In this document: positions 17,049-25,430 of the stretch, one piece after another
How the letters are laid out: every line of letters begins with the position of its first letter
Numbering within the stretch: position 1 is the first letter of the stretch
Source of the DNA: Bacteroidales bacterium
GTDB taxonomy: Bacteria > Bacteroidota > Bacteroidia > Bacteroidales > Muribaculaceae
Length of the DNA: 64,000 bases
Assembly (NCBI GenBank): GCA_015061005.1
Contig: SUXJ01000013.1
Span: 1 to 64,000, forward strand
Direction: 5' to 3'
Notes under the pieces: generated by a model
What the model was told of the DNA's origin: nothing
Database searches by the model: none
Seen by the model: the letters and a program-made list of their open reading frames with translations, nothing else
Program-made: the position numbers and the translations under genes

Positions 17049-18347
17049 TTATCTGACAATTACTTTTTCGCTTTGTGTGCCGTTGGAGGTTTCCACCCCT
17101 ACAATGTGCATTCCTCTTCCCAATCTGCCGGTTTTGATTGTGGCGTTGCGTTTCCCGGCATTCGGAGCAATGCGGCGGCTTGCGCCCTTCATGTCGGTGA
17201 CCATAACGGCCTTAATCTCTGCATTGTCGCTGACTTCTACGCTGATTTCCTCGCCTTGATTAACAACCGACGGGCGTACCTTAACCGACTCAATCAGCAT
17301 CGGCGACTTAACCGAACCGCTCTCCGCCGATAAGTCATATACCAGCAATGTGTCATAGCCGCCTAAGAGGAGGTACTTGTCGCCGCTTGAGGTTGTGAAC
17401 ATGTCGGCTTCCCACGTACTTCCTTCAAAGTCCGCAGGGGTCTCAAACGTCATCACCACTTCGCCGGTATTGCCCTTAACTACTTTGTAGCCTGTAGCTT
17501 TTGCAGATGTCTCAATCAGTTTGGCGGGAATTTCAATCCACTCACCCTCAAAGTTACCTTGATAAGTTGTTTCTTCCGTTGTCTCTATCGCCTCTACTAT
17601 CGGCATCAATACTTCATAGTCTTCATCATCATTAAAGAGAGTTTGAGTCAACCCTAACTCATTAAGGTCATAAACATTATTAGTCTCAAATGGATAAATG
17701 CCCATGGGCCCATAGGCGTGGGAATCAGAATATTCATTAACTTCCACCAATTCATCTGTATGCTCTCCGGTGTAACTATATCGAGTGTCTTGATATTGGT
17801 AATCGCTCAGTCTGTTGTCTGATTGAGTATATACCGCGTATTCGTCGCAATAATGATGCTTCTTTAGATAAGACTCAATTTTAGCTCTCTCCTTAAGGGC
17901 GGCTAATTCTGCCGGCTGCGCTTCTTCGGTTCTAAAGAAAAAGTACACTCCGCTTTCTGCTTGCAGCATATTGATTGGCCACCCCATATCGGTCGTTACC
18001 CATTGCTTGGCGGCATCTAATGATGTAAAGTCCCACCGACCCGATTCAGTATAATAGTTTATGTGGTCGAATACCGGGCGATAAAACTGATATTTTCTCC
18101 CGATGCCAACCGATGTTGCATCAAAAGAAACGGTCCCTTTCGCTTCAAATGTCTCGGAATAGAGATTATAAACATACTTATTCTCGTCACTTTCATCAGA
18201 TTCAACATACAATGTTGCCTCTCCTTTGTGGCCAAGGTTAGTCGGCACAATTTTAAAGTAATACTCTCCTTCAAGCACGTGCTCCGGAGCAATGGCCTGC
18301 GATGCAAATGCGCCGATTGCCATTAATGAGAAAAATAATTTACGCAT
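17049..18347 (-). CDS. secreted protein with T9SS-type C-terminal sorting-like domain
   Basis: The 432-aa product has a signal peptide (LFFSLMAIGAFASQAIA) and a mostly beta-rich, acidic and Tyr-rich body with no family I can name. The last 75 residues resemble the Ig-like C-terminal domains used for type IX secretion in Bacteroidetes (a beta-rich block with ATIKTGRLGRGMHIVGVETSNG and the end SEKVIVR). It should be exported to the surface or the medium. It has its own promoter and terminator and appears monocistronic. Confidence 0.65.
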   Translation of the reverse strand: MRKLFFSLMAIGAFASQAIAPEHVLEGEYYFKIVPTNLGHKGEATLYVESDESDENKYVYNLYSETFEAKGTVSFDATSVGIGRKYQFYRPVFDHINYYTESGRWDFTSLDAAKQWVTTDMGWPINMLQAESGVYFFFRTEEAQPAELAALKERAKIESYLKKHHYCDEYAVYTQSDNRLSDYQYQDTRYSYTGEHTDELVEVNEYSDSHAYGPMGIYPFETNNVYDLNELGLTQTLFNDDEDYEVLMPIVEAIETTEETTYQGNFEGEWIEIPAKLIETSAKATGYKVVKGNTGEVVMTFETPADFEGSTWEADMFTTSSGDKYLLLGGYDTLLVYDLSAESGSVKSPMLIESVKVRPSVVNQGEEISVEVSDNAEIKAVMVTDMKGASRRIAPNAGKRNATIKTGRLGRGMHIVGVETSNGTQSEKVIVR

Positions 18348-18384
18348 AAAATTAATAATGTGATTAATAAATAAATTTATACCG

Positions 18385-18392
18385 CAAAGTTA
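18385..18392 (-). promoter_or_regulatory. -7 promoter element for the secreted protein gene
   Basis: Minus strand TAACTTTG matches TAnnTTTG, 37 bases before the ATG at 18347. Confidence 0.55.
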
Positions 18393-18445
18393 CACATTTA
18401 TTAACTTTTTACCCCCCCCATTCGTTAATTAATGTTAAATGGATT

Positions 18446-19003
18446 TTAGGGTAACAAATGGCTTACCAATATTTTTGCTCCGATAAATATCAAAGTCAAG
18501 CCGCCCGTAAACTCTGCCGCTGATTTGAAACGGTTACCGAAAAGACTGCCAATCTTCATCCCGATTACAGATACTATCAGCGTAATCACTCCGATTATCA
18601 AAGCCGCAACCCACACGTTAACGTCGCTAAACCCTAACGATACACCCACCGCCAAGGCATCAATGCTTGTTGCCACGGCAAGAAACAACATTGTCTTTGC
18701 CGAATAACTCGTATCAACGTGTTCGCTGTCTTTACCAATGGATTCTTTTATCATATTGAGACCAATTGCCGTGAGTAGGATAAACGAAATCCAATGATCA
18801 AAACTCTCAACGTAACTGATAAATCTTGCTCCAAAATAGTACCCGACCAGCGTCATCACGGCTTGAAAGCCCCCAAACCAAAGTCCAACACTTGCGTAAT
18901 GGCGAATGCAGGGCTTGCGCGTTGCTGCTCCTTTCACCATCGACACTGCGCCGGCATCCATTGCCTCGCCGAATCCCAATAAGATCAGATCAAAAATACC
19001 CAT
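18446..19003 (-). CDS. mntP: putative manganese efflux pump MntP
   Basis: The 185-aa inner-membrane protein of the MntP (DUF204) family has six hydrophobic helices in two three-helix repeats. It carries the paired acidic motifs EAMDAGAVSM (first repeat) and ATSIDALAVGVSLGF (second repeat), which are thought to bind Mn2+. The track starts at a TTG (19045), but that codon lies just upstream of the promoter element at 19033-19040, so the first ATG at 19003 is the better start and fits the family N-terminus. I saw no clear yybP-ykoY manganese riboswitch in the short leader. Confidence 0.88.
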   Translation of the reverse strand: MGIFDLILLGFGEAMDAGAVSMVKGAATRKPCIRHYASVGLWFGGFQAVMTLVGYYFGARFISYVESFDHWISFILLTAIGLNMIKESIGKDSEHVDTSYSAKTMLFLAVATSIDALAVGVSLGFSDVNVWVAALIIGVITLIVSVIGMKIGSLFGNRFKSAAEFTGGLTLIFIGAKILVSHLLP

Positions 19004-19032
19004 TCGGAATACGTATGCTAAAAATTCACTCA

Positions 19033-19040
19033 CAAAGATA
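19033..19040 (-). promoter_or_regulatory. -7 promoter element of mntP
   Basis: Minus strand TATCTTTG, a perfect TAnnTTTG match, about 29 bases before the ATG at 19003. It also decides the start codon, because the longer ORF would begin upstream of transcription. Confidence 0.6.
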
Positions 19041-19211
19041 AGCAAAATTTTCGGCTTATCCTTACCCGACCTTCCTCATAACTCCCATAAATCGAGATAC
19101 TCACGCACTTCCGCAAATGAGCATACGCCAAAATCCACGGTTATAACTCTAATCCGTGGCCCATGTCAAAATAAATTACCGTTGCATCGGTTATTATTGC
19201 TATTTTTTTCA

Positions 19212-19219
19212 TAATTTTG
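19212..19219 (+). promoter_or_regulatory. -7 promoter element of the structured leader
   Basis: TAATTTTG matches TAnnTTTG. Transcription would start near 19226 or slightly earlier, close to the first hairpin of the leader. Confidence 0.5.
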
Positions 19220-19221
19220 CA

Positions 19222-19488
19222 CTTGGATAGAGCCAACTCTATTCAAGACATTTGAGAAAAAACGAGGCGTTATGTCTTCTTCTTGTATGTGAAAAGCGTA
19301 GGGAACTTAATCACTGTGTGCAAGAAATGATATAACGGTCTCCATGCATATAGCGTGGGGCTGTTATAACCACATCTGTACACAAAGGTTCTCCTACCAC
19401 CTTCACATAAAGACGTGGCATACGGTTCCACGCTTCTATGTTAATCAAAAATACTCTGTAGGAATCGTAGGGTTGGAGATTATTTAAA
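19222..19488 (+). ncRNA. structured leader RNA upstream of the small repeat protein
   Basis: This 267-nt gene-free stretch holds three strong hairpins. (1) 19222-19247: an 11-bp stem with one G-U pair closing a CCAA tetraloop. (2) 19331-19368: about 16 bp with several G-U pairs, one bulged C and an ATATA loop. (3) 19410-19435: 8 bp with one bulged A. TTCTCCTACC at 19389-19398 can also pair with GGTTGGAGA at 19471-19479, which carries the GGAG just before the ATG at 19489, so it could hide the ribosome site. This is pattern reading, not a folding calculation. It may be a cis-regulatory leader or a processed RNA. Confidence 0.55.
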
Positions 19489-19794
19489 ATGGCAATTTCA
19501 AGGATTGAACGTCATGGTAGTTGGTACTATATCTATGACGAAAGAGGGAAGAAACAGAAAACATTTCCTGACCATATTGGAATGGTACTTGGGTGGGGAA
19601 CTCGTTTTTTTATCGTTCATAAAGGCTCGTGGTACGAATTGTATGATGAAACCGGCAAGAAATACAAAACACTTCCGGACTATATAGGAACCTTTGTCAG
19701 CATTTCCGGCGAAGTTTTCATCCTGAGAAAGGGCTCATGGTTAGAAACCTACGACATGTTTGGAAAAAAGATAAATACACGCCCGGCTCGTTAA
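19489..19794 (+). CDS. small three-repeat protein (GSWYxxYDxxGKK repeats)
   Basis: The 101-aa protein is made of three copies of a roughly 36-residue unit beginning GSWYYIYDERGKK, GSWYELYDETGKK and GSWLETYDMFGKK, the last one cut short. The first two units also share KT(F/L)PDxIG. The pattern suggests short beta-strand repeats, somewhat like WG repeats. I remember similar small proteins in Bacteroides genomes, but no function. It has no signal peptide and no membrane segment. It follows the structured leader and precedes the DUF262 gene by 32 bases, so the two are probably one transcript. Confidence 0.7.
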   Translation: MAISRIERHGSWYYIYDERGKKQKTFPDHIGMVLGWGTRFFIVHKGSWYELYDETGKKYKTLPDYIGTFVSISGEVFILRKGSWLETYDMFGKKINTRPAR

Positions 19795-19826
19795 TTTAGA
19801 AATTCACACTACTTTCTAAAAATTTT

Positions 19827-21575
19827 ATGGAAGCAACGACAATTAAGGCACTGTTTGGAAGACGCAATATTCGCTTTGTTATTCCGGCATATCAGAGAGC
19901 ATATACTTGGGAGAAAAAACAGTTCTCTCAATTTAGGGAAGACCTTCAAGATTGTGCCGGCAGTGATTATTATTTAGGCCACTTTTTGTTTGAGCAAGAA
20001 GGTGAAACCTTTTATGTCATAGACGGACAACAACGACTGACGACCGTCATTATCTTTTTTCGTGCGTTTATAAATGTTATAAATAGCAGAAAAACTGAAT
20101 GGTTAAAAACCGATAAGGCGGAATTAATTCAAGACTTGCTTTTAGATGTTTCGGACTATTATCTGAAAGACATCAGGCATAACCGACAAAAATTCGCCAC
20201 AGTTGAATACGACAATAACTTCTTTATTGATCACATCATTGAGAATCAAAATAATGTGTCAGACGATGATTTGACCTCCAAATCAAAGGCTGCAATCCAT
20301 CGGGCTTTATGCTTTTTTGAAGAGTGGCTGCAAGAATCTACGATAGATGAGATACTATCGTATGTTTCATCTTTGGAGAATGCTTCGATAACTACTTTTG
20401 TCGTGAAAGACAAATTACAGGCCTGTCAGATTTTTGCTTATCAAAACGATAGAGGCAAAAGGCTCTCTAATCTTGAAATTCTTAAAGCCTATTTCATGCT
20501 GCAGATTTACCGAACTCCATTTGACGCGCTTGAACATAAAAGCGGCATTGCTTATATAGAGCGAGCATTTGAGGAAATTTATCGCTACATTGTTTTGGTG
20601 TCTGTTGACGAAGATAGTGTTCTTGGTTATTATTGGAGAGCAATTGGTCCTAAGGGTTATTATAGTGAAAATGTTGTGCATGAGATTAAAGCATGGATTA
20701 ATGCTTGTCCCAAAGAGGAGCAATTTGAAAGGATTAAACATTTTGTCAGCGGATTATCAAAATCTTTCAAAATTGTCAATCAGATAGAGCAAGACAATAG
20801 TTTCTATACCGCCAATTTGAAAAATCTTAAGAATATGGCGATGTCATACCCCATATTGATTAAGGCAAAACTATCGAATGTGACTAAGGAAGTGTTCGAT
20901 AGAATCATTAAACTGATGGAAAACATAACTTTCCGTTCGCTGATAAGAGGAGGCAGAGCAGATATTATAAGTCGCCTCCAGCAAGTCATTCCAAAGACAA
21001 CGTCCCCCGAGGATTTTAGCCAAATGATAGATGCCGCAATTTGGAAACTAAACAACGATTGGTGGTGGGGATATTGGAGCGACAAGCAAATGCTCGAACA
21101 CCTAAAGAGCGGTTGGTTCTATGGTAATAGAGTTGATAATTATCTTTTGTGGAGATATGAACAGCACCTGTGTTCTAAAAACTATCCTAACCCCAAAATT
21201 TGCTTCTCTGACGTAATATCGAATGAAAGTATTGAGCATATTGCCCCTCAAACCCAATTTTCTCCATTAGAAAACGGCTATGGCATCTATGAAGATAAAG
21301 ACAATCCTCAGCAAGGAATAGTTTCCGGAGAATACATGAACAGTGTTGGCAATCTGATGTTAATGGCGGGAAGTCAAAACAGTTCTCTCGGCAATAAACC
21401 ATTCGCGCAGAAATTAAAGGTTTATGGCAGTGATAATTTATTGTACCAGCAAAAAGAGATTATTGATTTTATTGAAGACAAGGATAATCCGATATGGGAT
21501 AAAGATTGTATAAAAAGGCGACGTGATAAAATCATTCAAGCAGCAAAAGAAATCTGGAGTTTAGATAACATATAA
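19827..21575 (+). CDS. DUF262/DUF1524 GmrSD-like nuclease
   Basis: The 582-aa protein has an N-terminal DUF262 (ParB-like NTPase) domain with IPAYQRAYTWEKKQ and the hallmark DGQQRLTT near residue 68. It has a helical middle and a C-terminal DUF1524 HNH-type domain with SIEHIAPQ near residue 470 and the downstream GNLMLM...NSSLGNKPF region. The GmrSD type IV restriction enzymes, which cut modified phage DNA, have this layout, so a defence role is likely. Both active regions look intact. Codon use is more AT-rich than in the neighbouring housekeeping genes, in line with transfer. It ends at a bidirectional terminator. Confidence 0.85.
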   Translation: MEATTIKALFGRRNIRFVIPAYQRAYTWEKKQFSQFREDLQDCAGSDYYLGHFLFEQEGETFYVIDGQQRLTTVIIFFRAFINVINSRKTEWLKTDKAELIQDLLLDVSDYYLKDIRHNRQKFATVEYDNNFFIDHIIENQNNVSDDDLTSKSKAAIHRALCFFEEWLQESTIDEILSYVSSLENASITTFVVKDKLQACQIFAYQNDRGKRLSNLEILKAYFMLQIYRTPFDALEHKSGIAYIERAFEEIYRYIVLVSVDEDSVLGYYWRAIGPKGYYSENVVHEIKAWINACPKEEQFERIKHFVSGLSKSFKIVNQIEQDNSFYTANLKNLKNMAMSYPILIKAKLSNVTKEVFDRIIKLMENITFRSLIRGGRADIISRLQQVIPKTTSPEDFSQMIDAAIWKLNNDWWWGYWSDKQMLEHLKSGWFYGNRVDNYLLWRYEQHLCSKNYPNPKICFSDVISNESIEHIAPQTQFSPLENGYGIYEDKDNPQQGIVSGEYMNSVGNLMLMAGSQNSSLGNKPFAQKLKVYGSDNLLYQQKEIIDFIEDKDNPIWDKDCIKRRRDKIIQAAKEIWSLDNI

Positions 21576-21624
21576 ATCCATACCATACAGGCGAAACCTT
21601 GTATCGACCTTAGTCATCTGAACG

Positions 21625-21668
21625 GAAAAAAGAACTGCTCCGGGATAGTTCCGGGCAGCTCTTTTTCT
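21625..21668. terminator. bidirectional intrinsic terminator
   Basis: A GC-rich stem (CTGCTCCGG against CCGGGCAG) is flanked by A and T runs, between the converging DUF262 and outer-membrane protein genes. Confidence 0.8.
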
Positions 21669-21695
21669 GTGCAGTTATTTCGTGTGGGGAAATCT

Positions 21696-22328
21696 TTAGA
21701 AGAGATAGGCTATCTTAACGTTCCATCCGCGCATTCGTGCACTGTAATTTTCGAGCAACGAGGTGCGCAGGCTGTAGGTCACGGCCCAGCTGTAGCCGAA
21801 GCTTGCTTGCCAATTGCGCATTATTTCAAGTCCGAAGCCGCAACTCAGGGCAACGTCGCCACCGCTGAATTTGAACGCACTTGAACCGGCGCGATTGTGG
21901 CTGCTGTGACCAACTTGAATGTTAAAATCAGGTCCGCCGTAAATGAACGGTGCCAAATAGTCCTCAAATCCTTGAAGCTTCGTCCACTTGAAGCGGAGGT
22001 GAAGCGGAATGTGAAGATTATGAATCATCACTCGTTCGTTGCCGTAGCCTTGTAGCCCCCAAATCGGTTTCTCCCCGAGGTTTACTTTGCCTCCGGTTGC
22101 ACTATAACCGATTCCGAAATCTATACCCAAGCCGAAATTTGTAAAAATGAATTCACATTCCAATCCGGCTGCGGGGTTCGTTGTAGAGGAGGTCCCGACA
22201 ATGGTTTGCTTAAAAGTCATGTCGGTGAAGTTCGCACCGATCTTCGGACCGTAGCGAAATTGCGCCGAGGCACTCAACGTTGCTGCGAGAGCCATGACTG
22301 ATAAAGCTAACGAGCGGAGTTTCTTCAT
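21696..22328 (-). CDS. outer-membrane beta-barrel protein
   Basis: The 210-aa protein begins MKKLRSLALSVMALAATLSASAQ, a clear signal peptide. The longer track ORF starts inside enolase, so I use the ATG at 22328. The rest alternates aromatic and glycine residues (FRYGPKIGANFTDMTF, GLGIDFGIGYSATGG) and ends KIAYLF, typical of small porin-like barrels (outer membrane protein beta-barrel domain, PorT-like). The ligand is unknown. It starts 28 bases after enolase and may share its transcript. Confidence 0.8.
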   Translation of the reverse strand: MKKLRSLALSVMALAATLSASAQFRYGPKIGANFTDMTFKQTIVGTSSTTNPAAGLECEFIFTNFGLGIDFGIGYSATGGKVNLGEKPIWGLQGYGNERVMIHNLHIPLHLRFKWTKLQGFEDYLAPFIYGGPDFNIQVGHSSHNRAGSSAFKFSGGDVALSCGFGLEIMRNWQASFGYSWAVTYSLRTSLLENYSARMRGWNVKIAYLF

Positions 22329-22356
22329 TGATTTCCGAGTGAAATGTTGCGATTGA

Positions 22357-23685
<1,329 letters not shown>

Positions 23686-23718
23686 TTATGATTGTAATAT
23701 TAGGTTTGTTATATCGCG

Positions 23719-23726
23719 CAAAATTA
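23719..23726 (-). promoter_or_regulatory. -7 promoter element of eno
   Basis: Minus strand TAATTTTG, 45 bases before the enolase ATG. Confidence 0.6.
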
Positions 23727-23815
23727 ACAATTTTCTCGCAATTAGACAAATTTCCACAAAAATAAGATGAGGCACTCAATTTTCAGATTGAGCGCCTCTC
23801 TATTATTGTGGTTAA

Positions 23816-24394
23816 TTAGTAGTTATTCTTCTTTACTTCGAAGTAGGCTTGGGGGTGCAGACATGCGGGACATGCGCCGGGGGCTTCGGTGCCCGTGTGG
23901 GTATATCCGCAGTTGCGGCACTGCCAAATTACTTCTTCGTCTTTCTTGAATACTTTGCCGTTTTCAACGTTTGCAAGCAGTGCCAAGTAGCGTTCTTCGT
24001 GACCTTTTTCGGCTTCAGCTATCTTGCGATACATCTGAGCGATTGCAGGGAAGCCTTCGGCATCGGCGATTTCTGCGAAACGCGGATAGTCGGCTGTCCA
24101 TTCTTCGTTTTCGCCGGCAGCGGCAGCCTTGAGGTTTTCGGCAGTGGTGCCGATTACTCCGGCGGGGTAGCATGCGGTGATTTCAACCATGCCGCCTTCC
24201 AGCCACTTAAACATGCGCTTGGCGTGTTCTTTTTCTTGGTCTGCGGTTTCTGTAAAGATTGCTGCAATCTGTTCGAAACCTTCTTTTTTAGCTTGGCTTG
24301 CAAAGTAAGTGTAACGCATTCTTGCCTGAGATTCTCCGGCAAATGAGGTGAGAAGATTCTTCTCGGTCTGGGTTCCTTTTACGCTTTTTCCCAT
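23816..24394 (-). CDS. rbr: rubrerythrin
   Basis: The 192-aa protein has a ferritin-like diiron domain (about 1-140, with the EKEHAKRMF and EKGHEERY helices supplying Glu/His ligands) and a C-terminal rubredoxin-like FeS4 domain (WQCRNCGY ... [10 protein letters not shown]). It reduces hydrogen peroxide in the cytoplasm of anaerobes. It starts 27 bases after the superoxide reductase gene; the two enzymes act in sequence on superoxide and then peroxide. Confidence 0.95.
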   Translation of the reverse strand: MGKSVKGTQTEKNLLTSFAGESQARMRYTYFASQAKKEGFEQIAAIFTETADQEKEHAKRMFKWLEGGMVEITACYPAGVIGTTAENLKAAAAGENEEWTADYPRFAEIADAEGFPAIAQMYRKIAEAEKGHEERYLALLANVENGKVFKKDEEVIWQCRNCGYTHTGTEAPGACPACLHPQAYFEVKKNNY

Positions 24395-24421
24395 AGTATA
24401 TAATTCGTTTAAAAGTTAATG

Positions 24422-24802
24422 TTATAATTCAGTTTTCCAAAGTCCGTGAAGGTTGCAATATTCGTAAACCGCAACCGGTTTTCCGGAGCAAACGCATATT
24501 TCTGCTTCGGGCTTGCCGTCGTGGGGTAGGTCGATGCGAATGCCGCCGTTTTCCATCTCCACGTAGATAAACGCAATGTGGTGTTCTTCCGACATGGGGT
24601 GAGTAACGCTGCCCACTTCCACTTTGATTTTGCAATCACTGATGCGAGTAACCACGGGCACGTGCTTTTCGCCGCTTGCGTCAACGGTGTTGGGCACCAG
24701 TTCTTCCATCTGTTTGCCGCAGCACACTACCGGAACGCCCGAGTCAACTACTTTTGCTATTACATTGCCACATACCGGGCATTTATAAAATTTTACTGCC
24801 AT
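24422..24802 (-). CDS. desulfoferrodoxin-type superoxide reductase
   Basis: The 126-aa protein starts MAVKFYKCPVCGN (ATG at 24802, not the longer track start). The small N-terminal desulforedoxin-like domain has CPVCG and VVCCG cysteines for an FeS4 centre. The C-terminal neelaredoxin domain carries the iron ligands in EKHVPVV, HPMSEEHHIAF and CNLHGLW. It reduces superoxide to peroxide without making oxygen, and rubrerythrin follows in the same transcript. The promoter is well formed. Confidence 0.95.
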   Translation of the reverse strand: MAVKFYKCPVCGNVIAKVVDSGVPVVCCGKQMEELVPNTVDASGEKHVPVVTRISDCKIKVEVGSVTHPMSEEHHIAFIYVEMENGGIRIDLPHDGKPEAEICVCSGKPVAVYEYCNLHGLWKTEL

Positions 24803-24854
24803 AATATTATCTTTAGTTATTAAGTGAAACAAGTTTGATTAAGTTTTTCCTTTG

Positions 24855-24862
24855 CAAAAGTA
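24855..24862 (-). promoter_or_regulatory. promoter of superoxide reductase-rubrerythrin operon
   Basis: Minus strand TACTTTTG, with TTTG 19 bases further upstream, is a near-ideal Bacteroidetes promoter. Bases 24863-24959 are AT-rich and hold nothing else I can name. Confidence 0.65.
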
Positions 24863-24959
24863 TTAAAAAGAAAAATAGTTTCAAAATAATTTTTGTGGAA
24901 AAAATTATTTTTGGGCAGACTTAAATTTATTTAACTAAAAAGCAGCAAATAGAGCTCGA

Positions 24960-25430
24960 TTAAAAACTCAGGCAGAAATGCTGAAATGGAAGTCCGGTTC
25001 GGCGAACGGCGATTATGCTCTTGCCGTTGCTGAAGGTCATGGCATCATCTGGAATGTCGGTGCAACCCATGCTATACGCAATTTTTGCATCGGAGGGAAT
25101 AGCCCCTTCGGTCAAAACAACAAAATCGGCTGCCAACGGAGTGTCAACAAACTGCGCGTGAGGTGCGGCGGCGGCAATACTCGCCATGATACTTGGCGAC
25201 GATTCTCCGATAAGGCATATTGTTTGAGGCCGAAAATAGTTGATTACGCGAAACAGGCATCGTGCTTGTCGTTCGGTGATTTCGTTCTTGAAACAATAAT
25301 AGTGCAAGCGTTCGCGCAAGACTCGAGTAATGAAGTAGAAAGCAAATGGCGAATGAACCGAGTAGCCGCGCCCGACTCTGTAACGTTTCAGTCGGCGCAG
25401 CGGAAATGATACGATTCTCCTGATTTTCAC
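24960..25430 (-). CDS. small methyltransferase-like protein, probably shortened
   Basis: The 156-aa product begins with a basic segment and the phrase GRGYSVHSPFAFYFITRVLRERLHYY, the N-terminal signature of a Bacteroidales class I SAM-methyltransferase-like family. The following FRPQTICLIGESSPSI is where the SAM-binding motif I should be, but its glycine pattern is poor. Related proteins are, as I recall, about 230-260 aa, so this copy has lost sequence and is probably not an active methyltransferase. It overlaps the stop of the YfhO gene by four bases. Confidence 0.5.
   Translation of the reverse strand: MKIRRIVSFPLRRLKRYRVGRGYSVHSPFAFYFITRVLRERLHYYCFKNEITERQARCLFRVINYFRPQTICLIGESSPSIMASIAAAAPHAQFVDTPLAADFVVLTEGAIPSDAKIAYSMGCTDIPDDAMTFSNGKSIIAVRRTGLPFQHFCLSF

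Noticed and set aside
19070-19215. Minus-strand frames reading MKKIAIITDATVIYFDMGHG and, shifted, VDFGVCSFAEVREYLDLWEL
   Set aside because: They look protein-like but need a frameshift, start inside the promoter region of the leader RNA and match no family I know; at most a decayed remnant, too weak to list.
19045-19488. Manganese riboswitch (yybP-ykoY) before mntP
   Set aside because: The promoter leaves under 35 nt of leader before the ATG and the motif is not visible; the structured part of the gap is on the other strand and belongs to the next gene.
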